Notes: a model not told the origin generated them from the sequence alone. DNA of 64,000 nucleotides from Rhodothermia bacterium (GCA_030427885.1 JAUICM010000002.1:248001-312000), one strand, 5' to 3'. Positions 9,198 to 18,765 are shown, numbered from the stretch's first letter. Program-made: numbers and translations.

Positions 9198-9271
9198 TGG
9201 GCCCAGAGGGACTTGAACCCCCGACCAATCGATTATGAGTCGACTGCTCTAACCAACTGAGCTATGGGCCC
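9198..9271 (-). tRNA. tRNA with anticodon CAT, Ile2-like (k2C-modified) rather than Met
   Basis: Read on the minus strand, the gene folds as a full cloverleaf. The acceptor stem is GGGCCCA/TGGGCCC, the D-loop is AGTTGGTTA, the anticodon stem GTCGA/TCGAT carries loop CTCATAA, and the T-loop is TTCAAGT. The discriminator is A, and CCA is not encoded. The anticodon is CAT. The anticodon-arm and variable-loop context (GACTCATAATCG, TTGGTCG) resembles bacterial tRNA-Ile2 (lysidine-modified CAU) more than elongator Met. A tyrosine integrase lies at its 3' side, so the 3' half is a plausible attachment site. Confidence 0.9.
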
Positions 9272-9386
9272 TTTTATTTCTAACACACTTTGGTGCTTGA
9301 GAAAGGCTGCAAAGTTAAGACCTTTACGGACTTTTTAAAAGCTTTTTTCTACACAAATATCCCAACCAAAGCTACCTCAAAATAAA

Positions 9387-9415
9387 AAGGCTGCCCCTGA
9401 TATCAGAGACAGCCC
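9387..9415 (-). terminator. Terminator downstream of the MenE-like gene
   Basis: A hairpin with GGCTG/CAGCC ends and an inner CTGATATCAG palindrome. On the minus strand it is followed by TTTTTATTTT, giving a rho-independent terminator for leftward transcription from the adenylating-enzyme gene. It lies about 145 bp past that gene's stop codon. Confidence 0.65.
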
Positions 9416-9558
9416 GTTGTAGAAGCTTTATTCTTCTGACTTTTATGTACCCCGAAAAAGCCAGAACTACTTCGCTGTTAACTTCGCCGTTTGGCATGAA
9501 CAAGGAAATACCCTGTTCAAGGTATTTTAAGATCAGCTTAAAAACTTTTTTCCGGAAA

Positions 9559-10386
9559 TTAACTCTGCATTCCTATTTCTTCCTTCCTGCCCAGCACATA
9601 AATACGTCCTTCCGAATCTTTATAGCCGATGTCTGATGTGTCGTATGTCGAATTTTTAAACGCTGTCTGCGATTTTAGAAGAATGGGTTTCGGATCAGAT
9701 GATGTTCCGTCACATTCGATTGTTGCTCCCGATACAGGAAAGCCGTGGCATAGATTCTCCTTTGGAGAAGGTATTTTAGTGCTTCTTCTTTTATAGCAAC
9801 TGATCAAACCACCTGCTTCGGTCTGGCCATAGGCCTGATACATGGTAAAACAGCGAGGAGACAATTTGGGGTATTCTTCAAACCGGATCGGATATCCACC
9901 AAATACAATATTCCCGGCGTACCATTCCTCATCGTAGAGCGCTCGCAGCACTGCCGGAACGGTAAACAGGTAATCCGGATTCAAATCCTGAACAGTCCTG
10001 GTCCACAGTTCATGATCTCCCTTTTTGGTTGTGATAAATACATACTCACAATTCATTAGCTCAGCCATGAGTAACCATGACAGGCCTGCCACGTGCCAGG
10101 GCAAAGCCATCATCAGTAAAAAGTGCCTGGCATCCACTTCGAATGCCTGAGCACTCAGCTGTGCATTCAGAATCAAATTATCGTATTTATTCCATATGCA
10201 CTTAGCTGTTCCGGTTGTTCCACTTGAAAACAGACCTATATATTTATCTCCTTTCGGCGGGGATGAGATCTCTAGTTCAGACTCTTCATATTTTGGCGGG
10301 ATCAGCAATTGGTTCTCATCCGCAGCCATGATCCTTCTCACGATCTCCTTTCCTGATCCTTCCAGCGATGTTATCCGATAGGACAT
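9559..10386 (-). CDS. AMP-forming adenylating enzyme, MenE-like, C-terminally truncated
   Basis: A 275-aa member of the acyl-CoA synthetase/AMP-binding family. It has the phosphate-binding loop FSSGTTGTAK (about residues 54-62), a MYQAYGQTEAGG motif (A5, YGxTE) near 185, and the DxGY/LGRKEE region (A7-A8) at the end. It stops just after the hinge motif, so the usual ~100-residue C-terminal lid domain is absent. Reading on past the stop, other frames contain AELISG and SGKKVF, reminiscent of the A8 continuation. A frameshifted, decaying gene is therefore possible. Size and motifs are closest to o-succinylbenzoate-CoA ligase (menaquinone synthesis), but substrate cannot be fixed and no other men genes are nearby. 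It is divergent from hisF. Confidence 0.65.
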   Translation of the reverse strand: MSYRITSLEGSGKEIVRRIMAADENQLLIPPKYEESELEISSPPKGDKYIGLFSSGTTGTAKCIWNKYDNLILNAQLSAQAFEVDARHFLLMMALPWHVAGLSWLLMAELMNCEYVFITTKKGDHELWTRTVQDLNPDYLFTVPAVLRALYDEEWYAGNIVFGGYPIRFEEYPKLSPRCFTMYQAYGQTEAGGLISCYKRRSTKIPSPKENLCHGFPVSGATIECDGTSSDPKPILLKSQTAFKNSTYDTSDIGYKDSEGRIYVLGRKEEIGMQS

Positions 10387-10521
10387 TCCAACTCTTTTTT
10401 TGAATAATACTTCGGGTTTTTCAATAAATTATAAATATAACATTACGTTATTCCCGACCGGCTAAGTTCTGATTCTTCCCTAAAGGAAACCAACAGCTCA
10501 TTTTTAAAGTTCATTAGTTAT

Positions 10522-11289
10522 ATGCTCACAAAAAGGATCATCCCCTGCCTCGATATCAAAGACGGACGCACAGTGAAAGGAGTTAATTTCCTGGAACTGC
10601 GTGATGCCGGTGATCCGGTTGAGCTGGCTCAGCGCTATTCTGATGAAGGCGCCGACGAACTGGTATTCCTGGACATCACTGCAACACTGGAAAAACGGAA
10701 GACTCTGGTCGAACTTGTTACCCGTATCGCCAAACACATTAATATACCGTTTACTGTTGGTGGCGGTATCAAAACGGTGGATGAGATCGAGGAACTCTTA
10801 AAGGCCGGAGCAGATAAGGTCTCGCTGAATAGTAGTATTGTTAAAAACCCTGACCTGATAAATGAAGCATCTGACGCATTTGGAGCCCAGGCCATCGTGG
10901 CAGCTGTTGATGCGAAAAAGAATGCCGGATCCTCTACCTGGAATGTATATATAAAAGGAGGAACAGAAGATACCGGCATGGATGCACTGGAATGGATGAA
11001 GGAAGTTGAACGCCGTGGAGCCGGTGAGATCCTGCTAACCAGCATGGATCGTGATGGTACCAAATCAGGATTTGATCTTGAGCTGCTGAAGCTGGTGAAC
11101 AGTATTGTCAAGATTCCGGTCATTGCCAGCGGTGGTGCGGGAACGATAAAACATTGTATTGACGCCGTTCAACAAGCTGATTCAGATGCTATTCTTGCTG
11201 CAAGTATCTTCCATTTTAAGGAGATCGAGATCAGTGATCTGAAAGCTCAAATGGCTGAAAACGGTCTCCCTGTTCGGATCACCGCCTGA
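10522..11289 (+). CDS. hisF: Imidazole glycerol phosphate synthase cyclase subunit HisF
   Basis: A 255-aa TIM-barrel enzyme. With HisH it converts PRFAR and glutamine-derived ammonia to imidazole glycerol phosphate and AICAR in histidine synthesis, in the cytoplasm. The N-terminus is [19 protein letters not shown], with catalytic Asp in CLDIKDG. The phosphate-binding loops [13 protein letters not shown] and [13 protein letters not shown] and the second catalytic Asp in VAAVDAKK are present. Length is normal for the family. The rest of the his operon is absent here; only hisE follows, beyond gltB, so his genes are scattered in this genome. Confidence 0.97.
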   Translation: MLTKRIIPCLDIKDGRTVKGVNFLELRDAGDPVELAQRYSDEGADELVFLDITATLEKRKTLVELVTRIAKHINIPFTVGGGIKTVDEIEELLKAGADKVSLNSSIVKNPDLINEASDAFGAQAIVAAVDAKKNAGSSTWNVYIKGGTEDTGMDALEWMKEVERRGAGEILLTSMDRDGTKSGFDLELLKLVNSIVKIPVIASGGAGTIKHCIDAVQQADSDAILAASIFHFKEIEISDLKAQMAENGLPVRITA

Positions 11290-11513
11290 TTTTCGGCCTG
11301 AAACAGTGATTTTAAAGAAAAAATGAAATTTTATTTATTTAGGCGTTTTTAATTATTAAACTTATTTATTTAGGTAATATTAAAGTAATGAAAAGCGCTT
11401 TTCCAATTTCACCCCTTGGAATTTTCTTTCTGTGCTTTTTTTGAAACTCACCTGAAAGCCTCCAAATACCTTATTTTCTTAACTTATTAGGCTTTTTGTG
11501 CTTCTCCCGATAG

Positions 11514-11544
11514 TTTGACAAACAGTATTTTTTTGTGCTATTTG
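11514..11544 (+). promoter_or_regulatory. Bacteroidota-type promoter candidate for gltB
   Basis: TTTG (11514-11517) and TATTTG (11539-11544) are separated by 21 bp, resembling the TTTG and TAnnTTTG boxes of Bacteroidota sigma factor. It overlaps a possible upstream GTG start at 11535, which supports the ATG at 11580 as the true gltB start. The rest of 11290-11513 is AT-rich with two TTATTTATTTAGG-like repeats and no gene. Confidence 0.4.
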
Positions 11545-11579
11545 TTAATTCCGATCTAAGAATAGAAGTGAGTACAGCA

Positions 11580-14500
11580 ATGAATAGCCAAAATAAATTA
11601 AGATATACCGGACCAGAGAAATCCGCTTGTGGTGTTGGCTTTGTCGTGAGTAGAAATCAGGATTACAGTCACAAACATTTACAGGAAGGCTTGCATGCCC
11701 TGCGCTGTGTTGAACACCGTGGTGCCTGTGCTGCTGACGGTCTGACCGGCGATGGCGCTGGTATCATGACCGATATCCCTTTTGATCTGTTTGGCTACGA
11801 ACAGGATACTGTTGCTGTTGCTACTCTTTTCCTTTCAAAAGACCGGTCGAAACAATTAAAGGCCTTAAAGATCTTTGAGAATACCTTTGCTCTCTTCGGG
11901 CTTGATATCCTCAAGTATCGTGATGTTCCCGTGAACGACACTATGCTTGGAGAAAGTGCTGCTGAGTCGGTACCTGTTATCAAGCATGCTTTTATAAAGC
12001 GTCCCGAACGAGCAAAAACAATGCTCTCTTTTGATAAGCGTTTGTATACTGCAAAGCAGCTTACCAAATCAAAGCTATTCGACGGAAATCTTCAGGACTC
12101 CCTTTTCTTCACATCACTCTCAGCGAAAACAATTGTATACAAAGCACTCACTCAGTCCTATGCACTGGAGGAGTTTTACGAGGATCTCAAAAACCCTCTG
12201 TATACAACACGATTCTGTCTCTTTCACAGAAGATTCAGTACAAACACCACTACATCATGGGATAAAGCCCAGCCTTTTCGTCTGATCGGGCATAACGGTG
12301 AAATCAATACCATTGCCGGTAACCGTTCCTGGGCCAAATCCCGTGAGAAAATGATAGGCGCCGAAAAGAATGAGATACTGACCAGAGATGGAATCAGCGA
12401 TTCCGGCAGCCTTAATGAAATGGTAGAAGCACTACGCTACCGAAGCAGTATTCCCAATGTGGAAGACATTCTGGCTATTTGCATGCCCCCTGCTACGGAA
12501 GGCAATAAATTTTACAAATTCTGGAGCCGGGCTATGGAGCCCTGGGACGGACCGGCTCTTATCACCTACGCAAATGGTTATACAATAGGTGCCCGTCTCG
12601 ACCGAAACGGATTCCGACCCTGCCGTTGGGCGCGTACCAAAGATCACTTCTATCTCTCTTCAGAAGCCGGAACTTTTTCCTTGAATGAAGAGATCATCGA
12701 AGCAAAAGGAACCTTGTACGCCGGCCGTGGGGTAACAGTAGATCTGCTCAGCGGAAATGTATTATTCAGAGATCCGAGCCACTCTAAAGAAAATTATGAC
12801 GCACCTTTTGAGCCACGCGTTCAACTGATTCCCAAAAAGATCGAAGCTATTGACGAACATTATGATGACAAGCTTCCTCTTTTCTCTTATACCGATGAAG
12901 AACTTTCACGGGTGATCTACCCAATGGCCGAATCCGGAAAGGAATCAATCGGGTCTATGGGTGACACTGCACGTTTAGCGGTACTATCTACCGAACCCCG
13001 TCCTTTTTTCGATTTCTTTTATCAGAATTTCTCGCAGGTAACCAACCCGCCCCTTGACTACATCAGGGAAAAAGTAGTCACAGACCTAACCGTATACCTC
13101 GGTAAGAAGCCAAATATCTTCGAACCGAAAGAACTGATCCCCCCGGCTCCTGCTTATGAAATCAAGAGCCCCTTCCTGAGTCTTGCTCAGATGAAATTCC
13201 TTTACTCCTGTATCGCCAACCGTACTGATCTGGATCGGGTAGTTCCATATGTAATAGATACGACCTTTAAAAGAACCCACGGTGTTGTCGGATTCAAGTC
13301 CAGACTTGCACAGATCGGTGAAGAGGCCATCAAAGCGGTAAAAGCCGGCCATACCATTTTAATACTGAGTGATAAAGCAGCCAGCATCGACCACACTCCC
13401 CTTCCTAGTTTATTGACACTCCGGCGTGTGGTGAATTCACTTAATGACGAAGGCCTTAAGCTGAATGCAGCCGTAGTTGTGGAAACTGGTGAGGTTAAAA
13501 GTACACATCACGCTTCAGCACTTATTGGTTTTGGTGCCCAGGCAGTATGTCCTTATATGGCACTGGATATTGCCCGCAATCATGATGACCGTAGCCTAAA
13601 AGATATTGATCCGGATACTAAAGAGAAGAATGTGCTTAAAGCCATGGAAGGTGGACTGCTTAAGATCATGGCTAAATCTGGTATATCTGTGGTCCGAAGT
13701 TATCAGAGTGCAAAATTATATTCTGCACTTGGTCTGGGACCAGGGATCATCAACGAATATTTCCCGGGTATCCAAAGTCCGATCGGTGGTATTGAGATCG
13801 ATCAGATCGCTGAGAATGTATTGAAGCAGACGCAGCATCTTACTGCTGATGATATCAAGGATTACAAACCAATAAAGACCTACCAATTCAAAGAACATGC
13901 CCGCGGGAAAGAAGGCGAGAAGCATTCCATGACCAATTCCCGCTCTAAGGCGATCCATGAGCTGGTTTGGGAGCATGACCTCGATCTCACCGATATGGAA
14001 CTCTTTGATGAGTACCTGAAACTTGGCCATGATGATGAGCCGGTTGCACTGCGTCACCTGTTTAATCCTAAAAAATCTGACAATCCGGTTGAGCTCAAAG
14101 ATGTAAAACCCGTGGACCATATTCTCCGAACTTTTGGCTCAGGAGCTATGTCGTTTGGTGCGATCAGTGCCGAATCACAACGGGATATCTTCCTGGCTAT
14201 GAAAGAGATCGGTGGTCGTTGCAATAGCGGTGAGGGTGGTGAAAACCCTTATTACTTTAAAGAGGGAATTGGTGCAAGCATCAAGCAGATCGCTTCAGGC
14301 CGGTTTGGTGTTACTGCCGAATATCTGGTTTCAGGTGAAGAGATCCAGATCAAAGTATGTCAGGGTGCCAAGCCTGGTGAAGGCGGTCAGCTGATGGGCA
14401 TCAAAGTAAATGAAGATATTGCAAAAGCGCGTTTTGCCAATCCCGGAGTAGATTTGATCTCTCCTCCACCTTTGCATGACATTTATTCTATTGAGGACTT

Positions 14501-16034
14501 GAAACAGCTTATCAATGATCTGAAGCAACTTCACCCCAATGGAAAAGTAAGTGTGAAACTGGTAGCCGGAGTTAATATCGGAACCATTGCTGTAGGAGTT
14601 GCTAAAGCTGGCGCTGATTCAATACAGATCTCCGGCGGTGAAGGCGGAACCGGAGCTGCATCGCTGTCATCCATGAAACATGCCGGACTCCCATGGGAGA
14701 TCGGACTTCTGGAAGCACATCAGGCGCTTGTTGAAAATAATCTTCGTGATCATGTGATCCTGAGAACCGATGGTGGTTTATCATCCGGTAAAGATATTGT
14801 ACTCGCCTCCATCCTGGGCGCTGAGGAATTCGACTTTGGTAAATTCCTGCTTATTGCTGAAGGATGTATCATGGCCCGTATCTGTGAAAAAAATACCTGC
14901 CCAAGAGGTATTGCTACACACGATCCGAAATTCAAGGCCAAATACCGAGGCCATAAAGATCATATTGTAAAAGGACTGAATTACCTTGCTGAAGATGTGC
15001 GCCGGATTCTGGCAAGCATGGGCGAGACCTCACTGCAGGATATTTGCGGTAATACAGAACTGCTTTCTATTAATGGAAATCACCTGGAGTTGATAAACAC
15101 CCTGAATCTTGATCTTGGCTTCTTCCTGAATGCTCCTGCTTATAAAAAGGAAGCAAATATGGAAAGTCTTTCAGAGCCGATCAGCGAGATGAATGCCTCA
15201 CTTGTTCATGACCTTAAGGAAGCTATTGAAAGTGATACAGACATCAGTAAAGAATATACCATTCAGAATACTGACCGCTCTACCCTTGCCACCCTGTTCG
15301 GATATCTGGCTGAACGGGTAAGTAAAGCCCGTATGGCTGAGATCAAAGGTGAGAAATCTGATATTAAACCTTATTCGAAAAAGATCAATCTGACCTTCAG
15401 AGGAAGTGCCGGTCAGAGTTTTGGAGTGTTCCAGACCAAAGACGCTGACATCCGCCTGATCGGTGAGGCAAACGACTCTGTTTGTAAGTCAATGTCGGGT
15501 GGTAAAACGGTTATCGTTCCTTCAGAAAAAGCTACCTACCAACCAGAAGATAATGCGATCATTGGAAACTGTGCCCTTTATGGTGCAACAGGCGGAATCC
15601 TTTATGTTCATGGTCAGGCAGGCGATCGCTTTGCCGTGCGAAATAGTGGATCAACCGCTGTTGTTGAAGGTACCGGCCTGCATGCCTGTGAGTATATGAC
15701 CAATGGTACTGTGGTAATCCTTGGAGCTACTTCAGATAATATCGGTGCCGGAATGACCGGCGGAACTCTTTATATGTACGAAGATCCCGGCTCAAGAATT
15801 AATAAAGAATACATCGGGGAAGCCGTGATGAGTGAGCTCGATTACGAGAAACTCAAAGGCATTCTTGATGATTACGCCAAAGAAACGGACTCCAAAAAAG
15901 CTTCTTATATATCTTCGGATTGGGATACCGCCAAAAAGCAGTTCAAGAAGTATATTCCATTGTCTATGATCACTGTGGGTGAACAGGAAACTCAATCCAC
16001 TGAAGACTCAAATTCAGAATCAGAGAAATCCTGA
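11580..16034 (+). CDS. gltB: Glutamate synthase large (alpha) subunit
   Basis: A ~1484-aa enzyme making two glutamates from glutamine and 2-oxoglutarate. The class II amidotransferase nucleophile is Cys17 in SACGVGF, preceded by a short propeptide that should be cleaved. Next come the central domain, the FMN-binding synthase domain (SGGEGGTGAASLSSMKHAG) and a 3Fe-4S site CIMARICEKNTC with C-x5-C-x4-C spacing, then the C-terminal GXGXG beta-helix (GTGLHACEYMTNG). The frame could start at GTG 11535, but the promoter position and the family N-terminus favour ATG 11580. The small subunit gltD is not next to it; reductant may come from a distant gltD. Confidence 0.96.
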   Translation: MNSQNKLRYTGPEKSACGVGFVVSRNQDYSHKHLQEGLHALRCVEHRGACAADGLTGDGAGIMTDIPFDLFGYEQDTVAVATLFLSKDRSKQLKALKIFENTFALFGLDILKYRDVPVNDTMLGESAAESVPVIKHAFIKRPERAKTMLSFDKRLYTAKQLTKSKLFDGNLQDSLFFTSLSAKTIVYKALTQSYALEEFYEDLKNPLYTTRFCLFHRRFSTNTTTSWDKAQPFRLIGHNGEINTIAGNRSWAKSREKMIGAEKNEILTRDGISDSGSLNEMVEALRYRSSIPNVEDILAICMPPATEGNKFYKFWSRAMEPWDGPALITYANGYTIGARLDRNGFRPCRWARTKDHFYLSSEAGTFSLNEEIIEAKGTLYAGRGVTVDLLSGNVLFRDPSHSKENYDAPFEPRVQLIPKKIEAIDEHYDDKLPLFSYTDEELSRVIYPMAESGKESIGSMGDTARLAVLSTEPRPFFDFFYQNFSQVTNPPLDYIREKVVTDLTVYLGKKPNIFEPKELIPPAPAYEIKSPFLSLAQMKFLYSCIANRTDLDRVVPYVIDTTFKRTHGVVGFKSRLAQIGEEAIKAVKAGHTILILSDKAASIDHTPLPSLLTLRRVVNSLNDEGLKLNAAVVVETGEVKSTHHASALIGFGAQAVCPYMALDIARNHDDRSLKDIDPDTKEKNVLKAMEGGLLKIMAKSGISVVRSYQSAKLYSALGLGPGIINEYFPGIQSPIGGIEIDQIAENVLKQTQHLTADDIKDYKPIKTYQFKEHARGKEGEKHSMTNSRSKAIHELVWEHDLDLTDMELFDEYLKLGHDDEPVALRHLFNPKKSDNPVELKDVKPVDHILRTFGSGAMSFGAISAESQRDIFLAMKEIGGRCNSGEGGENPYYFKEGIGASIKQIASGRFGVTAEYLVSGEEIQIKVCQGAKPGEGGQLMGIKVNEDIAKARFANPGVDLISPPPLHDIYSIEDLKQLINDLKQLHPNGKVSVKLVAGVNIGTIAVGVAKAGADSIQISGGEGGTGAASLSSMKHAGLPWEIGLLEAHQALVENNLRDHVILRTDGGLSSGKDIVLASILGAEEFDFGKFLLIAEGCIMARICEKNTCPRGIATHDPKFKAKYRGHKDHIVKGLNYLAEDVRRILASMGETSLQDICGNTELLSINGNHLELINTLNLDLGFFLNAPAYKKEANMESLSEPISEMNASLVHDLKEAIESDTDISKEYTIQNTDRSTLATLFGYLAERVSKARMAEIKGEKSDIKPYSKKINLTFRGSAGQSFGVFQTKDADIRLIGEANDSVCKSMSGGKTVIVPSEKATYQPEDNAIIGNCALYGATGGILYVHGQAGDRFAVRNSGSTAVVEGTGLHACEYMTNGTVVILGATSDNIGAGMTGGTLYMYEDPGSRINKEYIGEAVMSELDYEKLKGILDDYAKETDSKKASYISSDWDTAKKQFKKYIPLSMITVGEQETQSTEDSNSESEKS

Positions 16035-16126
16035 TATAAAAACTGTGTTAAATTTGTCTTCAGGATTGTTTTGCAGGGTTAAAATTTAGACCTTTGCACC
16101 CACTAAGCAAGCAAACCAATTTCAAA

Positions 16127-16465
16127 ATGGGCGTAAAAAAGCAGCTAACAGAAAAAGACCTGGCTTTTATAATAGAACTTGAAGATCTGTTGTATGATCG
16201 TAAGAACGAGATGCCAAAAGGTTCTTACACAACCAGTATGTTCAAAAAGGGAGTGGATAAAATCGCCCAAAAAGTAGGTGAAGAGGCCGTTGAAACTGTG
16301 ATCGCCTCCAAAAATAAAGGCAAAAAAGAAACGATAGCTGAAGCTGCTGACCTCCTGTTTCACCTGATGCTGCTTTTAGCCGAAAAAGAGATCCCTCTTC
16401 ATAAAGTGGTTAAAACCCTTCGTAAACGTCACGATAAAGGAAATCACAAACACATCGGCGAATAA
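16127..16465 (+). CDS. hisE: Phosphoribosyl-ATP pyrophosphohydrolase
   Basis: About 112 aa, a stand-alone HisE catalysing the second step of histidine synthesis (PR-ATP to PR-AMP plus PPi). The MazG-like helical core is clear: KGSYTTSMFKKGVDKIAQKV, then GEEAVETVIASK and EAADLLFHLMLLL, whose Glu/Asp residues bind Mg2+. A TTG at 16094 would add 11 residues with no family similarity, so ATG 16127 was preferred. In many bacteria HisE is fused to HisI; here it is separate. It lies 92 bp after gltB on the same strand. Confidence 0.93.
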   Translation: MGVKKQLTEKDLAFIIELEDLLYDRKNEMPKGSYTTSMFKKGVDKIAQKVGEEAVETVIASKNKGKKETIAEAADLLFHLMLLLAEKEIPLHKVVKTLRKRHDKGNHKHIGE

Positions 16466-16573
16466 ACGTCTTTTATACACTTTTCTGTTTCTTCCCCTTT
16501 CTTTTTGAGTGCTACATCCCTATCATTTTCCGAAATTCTTTGGAATAAAATGAATAAGTACAGGGGATAAGAC

Positions 16574-18211
16574 ATGAGTAAGAATTATGTGATAGGTCTG
16601 GATTTCGGAACAGATTCTGTTCGTTCAGTATTGGTTGACGCGTCAAATGGAGATACCATTGGTTCGTACGTACATTGGTATAAGAGATGGAAAGAAGGCC
16701 GTTATTGTGATCCTGCGATAAATCAATTCCGGCAACATGTTCAGGATCATATTGAAGGGATGGAAAACACCATAGTTCAGGTGATCAAAGAAACAGGAAC
16801 CAACCCGGAACACATCAAAGGAATTTGTATTGATACAACCGGTTCCTCCCCTATTCCGGTGGATGAATCTGGCAAAGCACTCTGCCTGTCTCCGGCTTAC
16901 AGCGAGAATCCGAATGCCATGATGGTTCTCTGGAAAGACCATACTTCTATAAATGAGGCGGAAGAGATCAATGAAGTAGCCCGTACCTGGGGTGGTACCG
17001 ACTTCACTATGTATGAAGGAGGTATTTACTCCTCAGAATGGTTCTGGGCTAAGATCCTTCATATTTGTCGCATAGATCCGGTAATTAAAAATGCGGCTTA
17101 TTCCTGGGTTGAGCATTGCGATCTGATGACTTATATCCTTACCGGTAATGACGACATTGATCATTTGAAACGCTCACGCTGTGCAGCCGGGCATAAAGCC
17201 ATGTGGCACGAGAGCTGGGACGGACTCCCCGCTGATGGATTCCTGGAGAAGCTGGATCCCCATCTGGTTCAGATCAAACATAATCTGTACCACGACACCT
17301 ACACTTCTGATATCCCCGCCGGTAACCTGAACCCGGAATGGGCAGTCAGGCTCGGTTTACCAGAAGATGTGGTTGTGGCTGTTGGTACATTTGATGCTCA
17401 CGCAGGTGCCATTGGTGCTGAGGCTGAGGAATTTACGTTGGTCAGAGTGATGGGAACCTCTACCTGCGATATCATTGTGTCGCGGGAGGAGATAGTTGGA
17501 GATAAAACCGTTAAAGGAATTTGTGGACAGGTCGATGGTTCTGTGATACCTGGCATGGTGGGCCTCGAAGCTGGCCAATCAGCATTTGGCGATGTACTGG
17601 CATGGTTTCGTGATGTCATCAGCTGGCCTATCGATAATCTCATTGATGATCCAAAGAAGATCGAAGAGCTCAAATCAAAGATGATCGCTAAACTTTCCGA
17701 GCAAGCTTCAAAAACTCCCCTTAATGAAAGTGTCCCGGTAGCGCTCGATTGGGTTAACGGCCGGCGCACCCCCGATGCAGATCAGTCCCTCAAAGCTGCG
17801 GTCATGAATCTTAACCTGGGAACAAAAGCGCCCCATATTTTCCGCGCTCTTGTTGAAGCAATTTGTTTTGGCTCCAAGAAGATCGTTGACCGGTTTACTG
17901 ACGAAGGTGTCGAAATTAAAGAAGTTGTTGGAATTGGTGGCGTGGCTAAGAAATCACCTTTTATCATGCAGACCCTTTCTGACGTTTTGAACATGCCGAT
18001 AAAGATCGCCGTTTCGGAACAGGCTCCGGCACTTGGAGCCGCCATGTATGCGGCAGTTGCTGCCGGTATCCATTCTGATATCCACGAGGCAATAGAAGCA
18101 ATGGGTAATGGTTTTGAGACCACTTATCACCCGATCGCAGCGAATGTTGAGATCTATAAAACCCTTTACAAGAAGTACGAGGCTCTGGGTAATTTCATAG
18201 AAAGTAACTAG
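16574..18211 (+). CDS. araB: L-ribulokinase
   Basis: A 545-aa FGGY-family kinase phosphorylating L-ribulose to L-ribulose-5-phosphate in arabinose breakdown. The N-terminal ATPase motif is YVIGLDFGTDSVRSVLVD. CIDTTGSSPIPVD and MVLWKDHTS match ribulokinase signatures, and the second ATPase domain has GIGGVAKKSPFIMQTLSDVL. Length matches the AraB subfamily. It is first in the arabinose cluster, but a DUF559 module on the opposite strand separates it by about 750 bp from araD. No arabinose regulator or transporter is visible nearby. Confidence 0.96.
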   Translation: MSKNYVIGLDFGTDSVRSVLVDASNGDTIGSYVHWYKRWKEGRYCDPAINQFRQHVQDHIEGMENTIVQVIKETGTNPEHIKGICIDTTGSSPIPVDESGKALCLSPAYSENPNAMMVLWKDHTSINEAEEINEVARTWGGTDFTMYEGGIYSSEWFWAKILHICRIDPVIKNAAYSWVEHCDLMTYILTGNDDIDHLKRSRCAAGHKAMWHESWDGLPADGFLEKLDPHLVQIKHNLYHDTYTSDIPAGNLNPEWAVRLGLPEDVVVAVGTFDAHAGAIGAEAEEFTLVRVMGTSTCDIIVSREEIVGDKTVKGICGQVDGSVIPGMVGLEAGQSAFGDVLAWFRDVISWPIDNLIDDPKKIEELKSKMIAKLSEQASKTPLNESVPVALDWVNGRRTPDADQSLKAAVMNLNLGTKAPHIFRALVEAICFGSKKIVDRFTDEGVEIKEVVGIGGVAKKSPFIMQTLSDVLNMPIKIAVSEQAPALGAAMYAAVAAGIHSDIHEAIEAMGNGFETTYHPIAANVEIYKTLYKKYEALGNFIESN

Positions 18212-18238
18212 GCTGGATTAACCATACTTTTGTTCACT

Positions 18239-18256
18239 CTCCGCCAGCTGGCGGAG
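18239..18256. repeat. 18-bp perfect palindrome
   Basis: CTCCGCCAGCTGGCGGAG is self-complementary. It lies between araB and the 33-bp repeat that precedes the DUF559 gene. A GC-rich intergenic element of the same flavour (CCGCCATCCGGCGG) recurs at 27390-27403. Confidence 0.6.
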
Positions 18257-18298
18257 GTAAGACCTATTGTTTTAATATTTGTGCCATATCAACGATAC

Positions 18299-18331
18299 TC
18301 CCCTCCCACGGAGGGGATTGAGGGGAGGGTC
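18299..18331. repeat. Left 33-bp direct repeat flanking the DUF559 gene
   Basis: Begins TCCCCTCCCACGGAGGGG and ends GGGGAGGGTC, with internal dyad symmetry (CCCTCCC/GGGAGGG). The copy at 18841-18873 differs at one base. Together they bracket the nuclease gene as a 575-bp unit. Confidence 0.85.
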
Positions 18332-18338
18332 ACCACAT

Positions 18339-18710
18339 TTATTTATTATCCAGAATCCACTTTTCGATTTCCAACACAACACTCTCTGTATGGCTCTTAG
18401 CATCACCTTCTGAGAATCTCAGAAAAGTTATCCCCATCTCTTCCAATTTCCTTTGGCGTATTTCATCATATTCGATCTTATAATCATGACTAACTCCATC
18501 AACCTCAATTGCTAACTTCAGATCTGCGCAGTAAAAATCAATAATAAAACTATTGATCGGTCGCTGTCTCCTGAATTTATACCCGAGGACTTGCTTATTC
18601 TTCAGTGCTTTCCATAATTCTATCTCTCCCGGTGTTGATCTTTTCCTCAACTCTCTAGCTTTCTCTATAAGATCCTCTCTGTAAGGTAATATTTTGTTTT
18701 TATTTACCAT
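18339..18710 (-). CDS. DUF559 (Vsr-like) endonuclease-domain protein
   Basis: A 123-aa protein of the DUF559 family, related to very-short-patch-repair and restriction-endonuclease folds. Visible signatures: LRKRSTPGEIELWKALKN, YKFRRQRPINSFIIDFYC and LKLAIEVDGVSHD, where the Asp and the E-V-D triad resemble PD-(D/E)xK catalytic residues, then RQRKLEEMGITFLRFSEGDA. It lies on the strand opposite the arabinose genes and between two near-identical 33-bp repeats, interrupting the ara gene order. DUF559 genes are often seen with such CT/GA-rich repeats in Bacteroidota. The cellular role is unknown, and a repeat-mobilising or selfish function is only a hypothesis. Confidence 0.85.
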   Translation of the reverse strand: MVNKNKILPYREDLIEKARELRKRSTPGEIELWKALKNKQVLGYKFRRQRPINSFIIDFYCADLKLAIEVDGVSHDYKIEYDEIRQRKLEEMGITFLRFSEGDAKSHTESVVLEIEKWILDNK

Positions 18711-18765
18711 GATAGGTGAATCTAATTGAAGAGTTGAGTTAAGTCAAAAACTTATCAGTACACAC

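Noticed and set aside
9198-9271. Initiator or elongator tRNA-Met
   Set aside because: The anticodon is CAT, but the anticodon-arm and variable-loop context matches tRNA-Ile2; initiator features such as a C1-A72 mismatch are absent.
10504-11123. Leftward frames opposite hisF
   Set aside because: Shadow frames of a well-supported hisF; low-complexity Ser-rich translations.
11535-11579. GTG start adding 15 residues to gltB
   Set aside because: It overlaps the promoter-like boxes and the added residues are not family-like; ATG 11580 is preferred.
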